DNA of 22,912 nucleotides from a virus, in IMG/VR virus record IMGVR_UViG_3300042905_003812, positions 1 to 22,912 of that record, one strand, 5' to 3'. Below, in pieces: positions 1-7,299 of this stretch. The first letter of the stretch is position 1; every line of letters starts with the position of its first letter. The position numbers were made by a program, and so were the translations under genes. A model generated the notes under the pieces. That model saw only the letters and a program-made list of their open reading frames with translations. It was not told the origin of the DNA and did not search any database.

Positions 1-12
1 ATGGCATTTTAT

Positions 13-18
13 AAGGAG
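13..18 (+). promoter_or_regulatory. Ribosome binding site of the gp32-like gene
   Basis: AAGGAG lies 7 nt upstream of the ATG at 26 and fixes this start. The first 12 bases of the window hold nothing else that can be interpreted. Confidence 0.85.
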
Positions 19-25
19 AAACATT

Positions 26-1027
26 ATGGCCACATCTTTAGCAGAAATTCGCGCTAAACTACAAGCGCAAGAGACACGCTCACAAGGCGGACAATCACAA
101 GGCGACAACGCCATCTATGCACACTGGAACATTCCAGAAGGCTCAAGCAGCAAAATCCGATTCCTACCAGACGCTAACACACAGAACTCATTCTTCTGGG
201 TTGAGCGACTGATGATTCGCTTGCCGTTTGCAGGCATCAAAGGACAAGCTGATAGCAAGCCAGTTGTTGTACAAGTACCCTGTGTAGAAATGTACGGCGA
301 CGCATGTCCTATTCTTGCAGAAGTTAGAACATGGTTCAAAGATCCAGGACTAGAAGAAATGGGTCGTAAGTATTGGAAGAAGAAGTCATATCTATTCCAA
401 GGTTTTGTAAGAGAGAATCCACTAGCGGATGACAAAACACCAGAGAATCCTATTCGTAGATTCGTTATTAGTCCCCAGATTTTTAATTTGATCAAGGCTG
501 CACTAATGGACCCAGAACTAGAAAGCATGCCTACTGATTACACCGCTGGATTAGATTTTACTGTTACCAAAACCTCAAAAGGTGGATATGCAGACTATTC
601 AACTAGTAAATGGAGTCGTAAAGAAACTGCACTGACTGCACAAGAACAAGCGGCCATTGACAGTTTTGGTCTTTACAATCTAACTGACTTTTTGCCCAAG
701 CGTCCAGGTGAAGTCGAACTAAAGGTTCTCAAAGAAATGTTTGAAGCGTCGGTTGATGGTCAAGCATACGATCCAGATCGTTGGAGCCAATACTACAAGC
801 CTAGCGGCTTCCAAGGTCGAGGTGGTGATGATGCAGCAGAATCCGCAACACCAGCACCAGTAACAAAAGCTGCACCTGCCCCAGTCCAATCGGCTGCACC
901 GTTTGATGCAGATGAAGAGGACGATGCACCAGTAGCAACTGCACCTGTGCAAGCTGCTGCTACCAAACCATCAAGTCAGCGAGCCGAGGACATTCTAGCA
1001 ATGATCCGTAATCGCAGTAAGCAATAA
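26..1027 (+). CDS. 32: gp32-like single-stranded DNA-binding protein
   Basis: 333 residues. Binds single-stranded DNA cooperatively in phage replication, recombination and repair, and partners UvsX/UvsY. The layout is that of T4 gp32: a basic N-terminal arm (residues 1-25), an OB-fold core (about 35-255) with aromatic and basic patches such as GRKYWKKKSYLFQGF (113-127), and a disordered tail rich in Ala, Pro and Asp/Glu (268-310, including DADEEDD) that in T4 contacts other replication proteins. T4 gp32 binds zinc with one His and three Cys; here only Cys86 and Cys94 are visible and the expected CPxC reads CPIL, so the site looks incomplete. It stands alone between its own Shine-Dalgarno and a strong terminator, so it is probably made at a higher level than uvsX. 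The identification rests on recalled family features and on the adjacent uvsX. Confidence 0.9.
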   Translation: MATSLAEIRAKLQAQETRSQGGQSQGDNAIYAHWNIPEGSSSKIRFLPDANTQNSFFWVERLMIRLPFAGIKGQADSKPVVVQVPCVEMYGDACPILAEVRTWFKDPGLEEMGRKYWKKKSYLFQGFVRENPLADDKTPENPIRRFVISPQIFNLIKAALMDPELESMPTDYTAGLDFTVTKTSKGGYADYSTSKWSRKETALTAQEQAAIDSFGLYNLTDFLPKRPGEVELKVLKEMFEASVDGQAYDPDRWSQYYKPSGFQGRGGDDAAESATPAPVTKAAPAPVQSAAPFDADEEDDAPVATAPVQAAATKPSSQRAEDILAMIRNRSKQ

Positions 1028-1055
1028 AAACAAGGGGGTAACCCCTTGTTTTTTT
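1026..1055 (+). terminator. Rho-independent terminator after gene 32
   Basis: A perfect inverted repeat AACAAGGGG (1029-1037), loop GTAA, CCCCTTGTT (1042-1050) is followed by a run of T (1049-1055). The flanking A and T tracts can extend the stem to 12 bp. It lies 0-30 nt after the gp32 stop codon and separates gp32 from uvsX. Confidence 0.93.
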
Positions 1056-1087
1056 CTTATAAAAAAATAATATCAAGGAATCTAATT

Positions 1088-2155
1088 ATGGCTAAACCAT
1101 TTGACGTATCAAAATTTCGTAAAAGCATTACAAAAAGTATTGACGGTATCTCCGTTGGATTTAACGACCCAACAGACTGGATCTCCACAAACAATTACGC
1201 TCTTAACTATCTTATTAGCGGGGATTTTAATAAGGGTATTCCAATGGGTAAGGTTACTGTATTTGCTGGAGAGTCTGGTGCGGGTAAAAGCTTTATCTGC
1301 TCAGGAAATCTTGTCAAAAACGCTCAAGAACAAGGTATATATGTTATTCTTATCGATACTGAAAACGCACTCGACGAAGCCTGGCTTCACGCACTTGGTG
1401 TCGATACTAATGAAAACAAGCTTCTCAAACTCAATATGGCTATGATTGACGATGTAGCTAAAATGATTACAGAGTTCGTTAAAGAGTACAAAACATTACC
1501 CGAAGACCAACGCCCCAAAGTCTTAATCGTGTTAGACAGTCTAGGTATGTTGTTAACACCAACCGATGTCAATCAGTTCGAAGCAGGTGATCTAAAAGGC
1601 GACATGGGTCGTAAGCCCAAAGCATTAACCGCATTGGTTCGCAACTGTGTTAACATGTTCGGTAGCTTGAACATCGGTTTAGTTGCTACTAACCATACAT
1701 ACGCAAGCCAAGACATGTTTGATCCAGATGACAAGATCTCGGGCGGACAAGGATTTATCTATGCAAGCTCGATCGTTGTTGCTATGCGTAAACTCAAACT
1801 CAAAGAAGATGAAGATGGCAACAAGATTTCAGAAGTAAAGGGCATTCGTGCAGCATGTAAGATTATGAAAACACGCTATGCCAAACCGTTTGAAAGTGTG
1901 CAGGTCAAGATTCCGTATGAGTCTGGCATGAATCCGTATTCGGGACTGGTTGATATGTTCGAAGGCAAAGGTTTGTTGCAGAAAGAAGGCAACAGTCTTA
2001 AATACACGCTAGCAGACGGTACAGTTATCAAACAGTTCCGTAAAGCATGGGAACGCAATGATGATGGTAGTTTGGATCGTGTAATGAAAGACTTTACTGC
2101 CAACCCACATAAAGATACCGCTGCTGTTCAACCAGAAGAGGAAACTGTCGAATGA
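1088..2155 (+). CDS. uvsX: UvsX-like RecA-family recombinase
   Basis: 355 residues. ATP-dependent strand-exchange protein that forms filaments on single-stranded DNA and drives recombination-dependent replication. Walker A GESGAGKS is at residues 61-68; Walker B LIVLD is at 146-150, followed by SLGML; TNHTY at about 201-205 matches the loop after the core strand in the UvsX/RecA family. The acidic C-terminus (PEEETVE) is typical. The open frame extends upstream to 1046 with non-ATG starts, but that would overlap the terminator; the ATG at 1088 has AAGGAA at 1075-1080 with 7 nt spacing and gives the usual MAKPFDV-type N-terminus. The stop overlaps the next ATG (ATGA). Confidence 0.93.
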   Translation: MAKPFDVSKFRKSITKSIDGISVGFNDPTDWISTNNYALNYLISGDFNKGIPMGKVTVFAGESGAGKSFICSGNLVKNAQEQGIYVILIDTENALDEAWLHALGVDTNENKLLKLNMAMIDDVAKMITEFVKEYKTLPEDQRPKVLIVLDSLGMLLTPTDVNQFEAGDLKGDMGRKPKALTALVRNCVNMFGSLNIGLVATNHTYASQDMFDPDDKISGGQGFIYASSIVVAMRKLKLKEDEDGNKISEVKGIRAACKIMKTRYAKPFESVQVKIPYESGMNPYSGLVDMFEGKGLLQKEGNSLKYTLADGTVIKQFRKAWERNDDGSLDRVMKDFTANPHKDTAAVQPEEETVE

Positions 2156-2373
2156 GCATTGATGTTGAAGTCTTAATCGAATCTTATATTACGCTTAAAG
2201 AATACATTCCTGCCAAAGAACGGCAAGCCGCTGCCGACAACTTGGTCAGTCTGCTAGTAGATAATCTGAGCGATAAAGAATTAAGGGAATTTGGTGGCAC
2301 TGATAGTTATACAAAACGTGCCATTGAGGAATATATCGACGACGAAGACGAAGAAATTGATTACGAAGACTGA
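2152..2373 (+). CDS. Small acidic protein of unknown function
   Basis: 73 residues, not recognised. It is predicted helical and strongly acidic, ending in a run of Asp/Glu (IDDEDEEIDYED). It starts inside the uvsX stop codon (ATGA) and its own TGA touches the next ATG (TGATG), so it should be translated together with uvsX and the following gene. The position between uvsX and a UvsY-like gene suggests a role in recombination or replication, but nothing in the sequence proves that. Confidence 0.75.
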   Translation: MSIDVEVLIESYITLKEYIPAKERQAAADNLVSLLVDNLSDKELREFGGTDSYTKRAIEEYIDDEDEEIDYED

Positions 2374-2825
2374 TGTGGTATAATCGTGTTGTTGCAGATC
2401 TGGGAGAAATTCCGGCCTTCATCAATTATTATGAAGGTGAACTCGTACAGGCAAAAACAGAAACATCTATACGAGGTAATGTTGAAAAGTCCGCTGCGAA
2501 TTTACCGGGTATTACAGAGCACAGATTTAACCAGCTACAGGAGATCGAAGCTGTACTTCAATATCTTAACATACAACTTCGCAAGATTAGACGACGGCAT
2601 TTTCAAAAGTACTTGGAATCTTATGCCCGAGCTCTTACCAGTCGCGACGCTGAGAAATATACAGATGGCGAGGACGAAGTCATTGACTTTGAGACTATCA
2701 TTAACGAAGTTGCTTTGCTTAGAAACAAATGGCTTGGAGTTATGAAAGGACTGGAAAGTAAAAACTTTATGCTTGGCCATGTGGTAAGATTAAGAACAGC
2801 CGGCATGGAAGATATTGCGGTATAA
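2373..2825 (+). CDS. UvsY-like recombination mediator candidate
   Basis: 150 residues, almost all helical, rich in basic and acidic residues. The C-terminal third (about 115-146) shows a Trp-Leu-Gly segment, then GLESKNFMLGHVVRLRTAG, which resembles by eye the end of T4 UvsY (a Gly-Leu/Asp pair, a Lys/Arg-Gly/Asn-Phe step, then an amphipathic helix with a conserved Arg). UvsY loads UvsX onto gp32-covered DNA, and this gene sits one small cistron after uvsX, close to gp32, which supports the idea. The match is weak and was made from memory, so an unrelated conserved T4-like phage protein remains possible. It overlaps both neighbours by one base. Confidence 0.5.
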   Translation: MWYNRVVADLGEIPAFINYYEGELVQAKTETSIRGNVEKSAANLPGITEHRFNQLQEIEAVLQYLNIQLRKIRRRHFQKYLESYARALTSRDAEKYTDGEDEVIDFETIINEVALLRNKWLGVMKGLESKNFMLGHVVRLRTAGMEDIAV

Positions 2826-3076
2826 TGGATTACAAAGAATACGCAAACAACATTTTACGAGAATGGGCACTTTGCTCCGGTGCCCGACCCAAAAACAATG
2901 CTGTTGATATTCAAATTGAAAAAGACACTTGCGGTCGTTGGGCTGTCAATTTGATTCACAATCTCAATTGGGGTTCAGAAACTGAAATAGCAGAAGCATG
3001 CCACCAGCTTGAATCCAGATTAAAGCCACTTAAAGAAAAAATTGTTATTGAGGTATTGCAAAATGGGACTGTTTAA
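2825..3076 (+). CDS. Small protein of unknown function
   Basis: 83 residues, not recognised. It has two Cys (in ALCSGA and DTCGRW), a short beta-rich centre (VDIQIEKD, WAVNLIHNL) and a helical C-terminus ending EVLQNGTV. It starts in the TAATG junction with the preceding gene and its end overlaps the following methyltransferase start by 14 nt, so it belongs to the same translation-coupled string. No domain can be assigned. Confidence 0.7.
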   Translation: MDYKEYANNILREWALCSGARPKNNAVDIQIEKDTCGRWAVNLIHNLNWGSETEIAEACHQLESRLKPLKEKIVIEVLQNGTV

Positions 3077-3821
3077 GAACGCCGAAGAAAGTTTCCAGCA
3101 TAGCAAACCAATACGTGACCTGTTGTATCAATATGATAGCTTTTTGGACAGTTTAGAAGTTGTTGCCGATTACGGATGCGGCGCCGGACTTGATATTGAG
3201 TGGTGGGCCACACTTGAAACTAGAGACGATCCGCCAGAACCAAGAAATTATCTATGTTATGCTGTTGATAAAAACACAAAACAGATTGAACCAAGAATAC
3301 GAGATCTTGCAAACGTTAAAATTTTACAAGCTGATGTAGAAACGGAATCTCCGGTGCCTCGCATGATAGATTTATTATGGTGCAGAGATACATTTCAGTA
3401 CTTGACAAATCCACTTAACACTTTGCGTATGTGGAATGAGAACATGAGTGTAAACGGCATGCTCATACTGTCTATTCCACAGAGCGTACACTACGAACAC
3501 AATAGACTAAACCATTTAAGCCATAACGGTAATTATTTCAATCATAACGTAGTTAACTTGATGTACATGTTGGCGGTAAATGGATTTGATTGTAGAGATG
3601 CTTATTTTTACAAAGATATCAACGACATGTGGCTGCATGCCGCTGTTTACAAAAGTGATGTACAACCCATGAATCCCAAAACCGCAACATGGCATGATTT
3701 AATTGACAGTCATTTAGTAAATGAAAGTATCAAAAATTGTGTTAACAAGTACGGTCATGTTCGGCAAGAAGAAATACTTACTACCTGGCTCAACAAAGAC
3801 TATTATAGAATTAAAGAATGA
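3063..3821 (+). CDS. Class I SAM-dependent methyltransferase
   Basis: 252 residues. Motif I DYGCGAG (36-42) binds S-adenosylmethionine; VDKN downstream fits the acidic ribose-binding position, and DLLWCRDTFQYL followed by NGMLILSIPQ fits motifs IV-V of the Methyltransf_11/25 group. The frame is open upstream to 3042, but ATG 3063 has GAGGT at 3050-3054 and 8 nt spacing, so it is preferred; the overlap with the previous gene is then 14 nt. It is joined by ATGA to the cytidylyltransferase-cupin gene. That pairing suggests a small-molecule or sugar substrate, but the acceptor cannot be named. Confidence 0.82.
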   Translation: MGLFKNAEESFQHSKPIRDLLYQYDSFLDSLEVVADYGCGAGLDIEWWATLETRDDPPEPRNYLCYAVDKNTKQIEPRIRDLANVKILQADVETESPVPRMIDLLWCRDTFQYLTNPLNTLRMWNENMSVNGMLILSIPQSVHYEHNRLNHLSHNGNYFNHNVVNLMYMLAVNGFDCRDAYFYKDINDMWLHAAVYKSDVQPMNPKTATWHDLIDSHLVNESIKNCVNKYGHVRQEEILTTWLNKDYYRIKE

Positions 3822-4570
3822 ACATTGTGTTAGCAACTGGCGGTTTTGATCCTGTTCATTCGGGTCATATTGCCTATCTAAAAGCAGCAAGTACATTAGG
3901 CGACATGTTAATTGTAGGACTCAACAGCGACGAATGGCTTGAGCGTAAAAAAGGTCGTGCCTTTATGCCTTGGAATGAGCGTTTGTGTGTACTAAACAAC
4001 TTGTCAATGGTTGACGAAGTTTATACATTTGACGACGAAGATGGATCAGCAAGACATTTTATTCAACAGGTACGAGCTCATTATCCTGATGCCAGATTGA
4101 TATTTGCCAACGGCGGTGATCGCACCAAGGATAACATTCCTGAATTGTCAGAGTCAGCTGTAGAGTTTGTATTTGGAGTAGGCGGAGACAGTAAAAAAAA
4201 TAGCAGCAGCGATATATTACGGCGTTGGACCGCAATAGAAGTAGAAAGATGCTGGGGTTCCTACACTGTACTAAACGAGATACCCGGTGCCAAAGTTAAA
4301 ACATTGACTATTCGACCAGGTCAAACACTGAGCATGCAGCGTCATAAACATCGCAGCGAATATTGGATGGTTACCTCGGGCATGTGCATGATCAACATGG
4401 CCTTGCCCGGAGACATGAGCAAGCCACCTAAAATACTCGAAAAATACGACGAATGGCGTGTGCCTGTTAATGCCTGGCACCAACTTACCAATCCTTTTAC
4501 CAAACCTTGCACCATTATTGAAATACAATATGGCGAACAGTGTGTAGAGGATGATATTGAGAGGTTATAA
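3818..4570 (+). CDS. Cytidylyltransferase fused to a phosphomannose isomerase-type cupin
   Basis: 250 residues with two domains. Residues 1-137 are a nucleotidyltransferase of the TagD/HldE-C type: GGFDPVHSGHI carries the HxGH signature (14-17), and NSSSDILRR (128-136) stands at the place of the ISSTxxR motif. This domain would activate a sugar- or polyol-phosphate with CTP or ATP. Residues about 143-250 match the type II mannose-6-phosphate isomerase domain that usually ends GDP-mannose pyrophosphorylases: CWGSY, RPGQTLSMQRHKHRSEYW, the Gly of VTSG, and the closing GEQCVEDDIERL. Likely metal ligands are Gln174, His176, Glu181 and His221. The join is unusual because the partner of this cupin is normally a GDP-mannose pyrophosphorylase. 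The C-terminus overlaps a minus-strand gene by 6 nt. Confidence 0.87.
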   Translation: MNIVLATGGFDPVHSGHIAYLKAASTLGDMLIVGLNSDEWLERKKGRAFMPWNERLCVLNNLSMVDEVYTFDDEDGSARHFIQQVRAHYPDARLIFANGGDRTKDNIPELSESAVEFVFGVGGDSKKNSSSDILRRWTAIEVERCWGSYTVLNEIPGAKVKTLTIRPGQTLSMQRHKHRSEYWMVTSGMCMINMALPGDMSKPPKILEKYDEWRVPVNAWHQLTNPFTKPCTIIEIQYGEQCVEDDIERL

Positions 4571-4732
4571 ACCTAGATAATCTCTATGAGTATGATAGGT
4601 CCATTGTTGTAACCAATGTTCTACATCTGCTCCATTCTGTGGATTTTTACTTTCAATGTATTGTTCTAGATCACTTTTTCCTATTGCAGGAAATATTTCG
4701 TGCAGACGATCCACTAGACTTCGAAAGTCCAT
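4565..4732 (-). CDS. Small protein of unknown function, minus strand
   Basis: 55 residues beginning MDFRSLVDRLHEIFP and ending YHTHRDYLGL. The call rests on an open frame, an AAGGAG Shine-Dalgarno (4744 to 4739) 6 nt before the ATG, and a late-promoter-like box 25 nt upstream. It looks like a compact helical protein with two Trp residues near its end. It is convergent with and overlaps the preceding gene by 6 nt, and diverges from the gene at 4815. No function can be assigned. Confidence 0.72.
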   Translation of the reverse strand: MDFRSLVDRLHEIFPAIGKSDLEQYIESKNPQNGADVEHWLQQWTYHTHRDYLGL

Positions 4733-4814
4733 TTAATTCTCCTTAAAGTGTGCTTGTATTTATTGCAATGCAACATCAATAATAAGAATAGATAAAACCG
4801 GTAAATATGTTATT
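4733..4814. other. Divergent intergenic region
   Basis: This 82-nt spacer separates the minus-strand small gene from the plus-strand gene at 4815. Apart from the AATAAATA box on the minus strand, the plus strand has a poor sigma70-like pair TTGTAT (4754-4759) and AATAAT (4778-4783) with an 18-nt spacer. No good Shine-Dalgarno precedes 4815. Confidence 0.4.
4757..4764 (-). promoter_or_regulatory. Candidate T4-type late promoter box (AATAAATA)
   Basis: On the minus strand the bases read AATAAATA, one mismatch from the T4 late -10 TATAAATA and agreeing with the looser NATAAATA form described for marine T4-like phages. It lies 25 nt upstream of the ATG at 4732, with the Shine-Dalgarno in between. 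Such boxes are expected by chance several times in sequence this AT-rich; only the position supports this one. Confidence 0.35.
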
Positions 4815-5993
4815 ATGCGTGATTTGATTAACATACTTACTGAAGCAGCAACTAAAGCAGATATCCAGCAAATACTGGCCCAAAACGGCTACACAGATTT
4901 GAAAATTAACGGCAATTTAATTGCTGTTTTAGTACAAGTTCCTGATGGACAAATTAAGGAAGCTTTTAGACACAAAGTTCTACAAGATCTAGTAGAAATT
5001 ATCAATGCAGCCGACCCTGATGTGCAGGCAAGATATAGTCCTTATCAACCTAGTAGCATTGGACATGTTGAATTTTGGCAAAGCAAGGTTAAAATTGTTG
5101 TAAAAGACAAAGGCATTCAAGGCGATAAAAGTGCCGGTGTTGCCAACGAAATAGAACTTGCTGGTATAATACAAAGTGTAATTGAAAAGTATGGATCAGC
5201 GAATATAACATTTGTTGATCACAGAGGTAAATCGTTAACTATTAACAATTGCAATCAAGTTGACATTTCAGGGCGAGATGTTAAGGGCAGAAAAAAAGCT
5301 GATGTGGTTCTAGTTAGTCCGGATAGAAATCTTCCTATATCAATCAAGAAATTGAATGCCGAAGCATGGGAAAGTGCAGATACCATGTTTGGAAAAAAAG
5401 CTAGAGCTATAATTGATAATCTAAGTGATGCAGGAATAGTTAAACTAAACAAAACAGAAAAATCACCAGACTGGGCACCTATATTTGAACTAAGCAAAGA
5501 AATTGTTGTTGAGCCTACAGAAGAAGAAGCAATGGCGGCAATTTTTGGTAGCGATTTGAATCCCAAAGGCGGCATTGTTATACAAACTTTCCGACCTGAG
5601 CATTTTGTACAAGATGGTAATCAAGTGAACGTAGAATGCCATGCAGTTATTACCAACAAAGCAGAAATACCCGAAAGCCATTTAATGGTATGGCTGATAC
5701 GCAACGACTCTAGCAGAAACAGCACCGAATTAGGAATTCCTGGAATAAGAATACAGGGAGTCACATTAAGTAGAGGAATTGGTAAAACAGGTAAAAAAAA
5801 TCCAATATTGGTTGACCAATACGGTAATGTAGTAGAACGTAATTATGATCCAAACGATGAACAAGATCAAGAAGTAACATCCAAACAACTCAAAAATTTT
5901 GATCCAGAAAAAACTCGAATCAACATTAAACATCCAGGTAGAAAGCCAGTATCAAGAGATGTAGACACCAGTCCTCGTAAAAAACGCGATTAA
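4815..5993 (+). CDS. Uncharacterised protein with a possible PD-(D/E)xK-like core
   Basis: 392 residues. Not recognised as a named family. The middle part has an order of residues seen in PD-(D/E)xK nucleases: a Glu-bearing helix ANEIELAGII (110-119), a strand with Asp (KADVVLV, Asp163), and a strand PISIKK with Lys178, followed by a helix. If real, the acidic residue two before the Lys is replaced by Ser176. The C-terminal third (about 250-392) is beta-rich, with GIPGIRIQGV, and ends in a basic tail (SPRKKRD) that could bind nucleic acid or the phage particle. It lacks a clear ribosome binding site and ends just before the promoter at 5999. A structural or tail-associated role is an alternative. 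Confidence 0.6.
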   Translation: MRDLINILTEAATKADIQQILAQNGYTDLKINGNLIAVLVQVPDGQIKEAFRHKVLQDLVEIINAADPDVQARYSPYQPSSIGHVEFWQSKVKIVVKDKGIQGDKSAGVANEIELAGIIQSVIEKYGSANITFVDHRGKSLTINNCNQVDISGRDVKGRKKADVVLVSPDRNLPISIKKLNAEAWESADTMFGKKARAIIDNLSDAGIVKLNKTEKSPDWAPIFELSKEIVVEPTEEEAMAAIFGSDLNPKGGIVIQTFRPEHFVQDGNQVNVECHAVITNKAEIPESHLMVWLIRNDSSRNSTELGIPGIRIQGVTLSRGIGKTGKKNPILVDQYGNVVERNYDPNDEQDQEVTSKQLKNFDPEKTRINIKHPGRKPVSRDVDTSPRKKRD

Positions 5994-5998
5994 CTGAT

Positions 5999-6027
5999 TT
6001 GACTTAGTTCACCTTATTCTGTATAAT
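5999..6027 (+). promoter_or_regulatory. Near-consensus sigma70-type promoter
   Basis: TTGACT (5999-6004), a 17-nt spacer and TATAAT (6022-6027): 11 of 12 consensus bases at the ideal spacing. It starts 6 nt after the preceding stop codon and drives the run 6034-7299. The predicted transcription start, about 7 nt after the -10 box, falls at the ATG (6034), leaving little or no leader. Confidence 0.88.
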
Positions 6028-6033
6028 TGTTAC

Positions 6034-6210
6034 ATGAAAATTTACATTGCTATGGCCGAAACCGAAGACGGTACTCGCATTATAGAAAATGCCTATCGTA
6101 CCAAACATGCAGCCGAAACTGCTGCTTATTCAATGACCAAAGATATGGTTGAAGGAGCCAAGTGGCAAGTGGTTCCTATTATAGAAGAATTGGAGTTGAT
6201 AGATGAATGA
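6034..6210 (+). CDS. Small protein of unknown function
   Basis: 58 residues, beginning MKIYIAMAETEDGTRI and ending EELELIDE, an alpha/beta pattern. No family is recognised. The gene is supported by its placement directly behind a near-perfect promoter, by the 8-nt overlap with the MazG-like gene at its end, and by its continuous frame. No Shine-Dalgarno is visible before the ATG, and the mRNA may be leaderless (see promoter). It shows acidic patches at both ends. Confidence 0.72.
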   Translation: MKIYIAMAETEDGTRIIENAYRTKHAAETAAYSMTKDMVEGAKWQVVPIIEELELIDE

Positions 6211-6472
6211 AAAACAGAGAGAAATTCTTGTAATAGCACAAGAAGAATGTGCTGAAGTGATACAAGAAATTTCTAAAATATTTAGATTTGGTATTGACAA
6301 TCAACACAAAGATGGCGTCACGCATCAAGAAAAATTGGAACAAGAAGTGGGTGATGTATTGTGCATGATCAATTTATTAACCGCACACGGTTTAGTTAGA
6401 CCAGATGCAGTAACACGAGCAGTAGAAAACAAAGCCAACAAATTGAAACAGTGGAGCAAGATTTATGACTGA
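6203..6472 (+). CDS. MazG-like nucleotide pyrophosphohydrolase
   Basis: 89 residues, the length of a single all-alpha NTP pyrophosphohydrolase domain. These enzymes hydrolyse (d)NTPs or (p)ppGpp-like substrates to monophosphates and pyrophosphate. The magnesium-binding signature is present: EECAE (Glu14, Glu15, Glu18) in helix 1 and EQEVGDVL (Glu48, Asp51) in helix 3, with FRFG between. T4-like phages of marine bacteria commonly carry one. It starts inside the preceding gene (ATGAATGA) and overlaps the next gene by 8 nt, so it is cotranslated. Whether the substrate is a nucleotide or an alarmone cannot be read from the sequence. Confidence 0.88.
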   Translation: MNEKQREILVIAQEECAEVIQEISKIFRFGIDNQHKDGVTHQEKLEQEVGDVLCMINLLTAHGLVRPDAVTRAVENKANKLKQWSKIYD

Positions 6473-6812
6473 GTTGTACAGAGGTATTTTAGAAATTTTA
6501 GTAATGCGCTTTATTGAGCAGGTAGAAACTTTGAGAATGCATATAAGATCTAAAAATTCTGGGTATGCTGAAAATGTTGAATTAGACATAGGAGTTTCTG
6601 GATTTTGGAATCTAATGCTAGAAACTATTTTTACAATATTTTCAATTTTGTTTTTGCTAACAGGAGTTTGTCTGGCAGTGGCAATAGCAATTTTTGCATA
6701 TCCGTGTGCTGCTTTTATTAACTATGGCGGTTGGTTAGTATCTAATACAAAAAATCCTGTACAAGATAAGCCTACAATTATAAAACAAGACAATGGCGAA
6801 GAAAAAAAGTAA
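6465..6812 (+). CDS. Small membrane protein of unknown function
   Basis: 115 residues. An N-terminal amphipathic part (1-45) is followed by a long hydrophobic stretch (about 50-88, from FWNLMLETIFTIF to AYPCAAFI) that could form one long or two short membrane helices, then a hydrophilic tail ending in NGEEKK. No signal-peptide cleavage site is evident. It lies in the run of four overlapping genes from 6034 to 7299, overlapping both neighbours. A role in envelope interaction or lysis control is possible, but only the membrane topology is supported. Confidence 0.75.
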   Translation: MTELYRGILEILVMRFIEQVETLRMHIRSKNSGYAENVELDIGVSGFWNLMLETIFTIFSILFLLTGVCLAVAIAIFAYPCAAFINYGGWLVSNTKNPVQDKPTIIKQDNGEEKK

Positions 6813-7299
6813 TGTAGCCAAAGGCCAAAATAGTTATGATGCCACCCTTGATAATTCATTGGTGGCATTTTTTAATAAAAATATTACGCCTTATGCAACA
6901 GAAGCAGGTGGTCCCAAGTTTGATTTAATTCCTGTTGAAAAACAAAAAGACATCATGGTCAATGTTGCTCGAATGCATGCCGAGCAAGAGTATAATCGTA
7001 TCATGGATCTGGTAAATGTTCTTACCAAGCAGGCAGCAGAATTAAAACGTAGATTAGAAATAACAGATGCCGTACATGCCGCAAAATATGATTTTCAAAT
7101 CTATCACGGACAATGTTATTGGTTGTGTTTTGACAACAAGATTGATAACACTAGATTAACACATCAAGGACCCAGTGACTGGACAACTGGTCCTCCAGAT
7201 CATTATACCTATATTGCCAAGGTAAAATGGTTGGGTGATTATACCTGGATTGAAGTTCCTACCACACAAAGTTCTGACGATAGTATTCAACAATCCTAG
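6793..7299 (+). CDS. DUF2452 family protein
   Basis: 168 residues. The whole length follows the DUF2452 pattern as recalled: an N-terminal segment ending ITPYATEAGGPKF, a central long helix with KQAAELKRRLEI, then a beta part with CYWLCF, GPSDW, YTYIAKVKWLGDYTW. The family occurs in bacteria and T4-like phages and has no established function. The start overlaps the membrane-protein gene by 20 nt; the sequence just upstream (ACAATGGCGAAG) has only a weak ribosome binding site, so translation is probably coupled. The last 41 nt overlap the convergent minus-strand dehydratase gene. Confidence 0.82.
   Translation: MAKKKSNVAKGQNSYDATLDNSLVAFFNKNITPYATEAGGPKFDLIPVEKQKDIMVNVARMHAEQEYNRIMDLVNVLTKQAAELKRRLEITDAVHAAKYDFQIYHGQCYWLCFDNKIDNTRLTHQGPSDWTTGPPDHYTYIAKVKWLGDYTWIEVPTTQSSDDSIQQS

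Noticed and set aside
115-528. Minus-strand open frame inside the gp32-like gene
   Set aside because: Antisense shadow of a strongly recognised gene; no start signals.
1046-1087. Longer uvsX start upstream of the ATG at 1088
   Set aside because: It would begin inside the terminator stem; the ATG at 1088 has a proper Shine-Dalgarno and the expected N-terminus.
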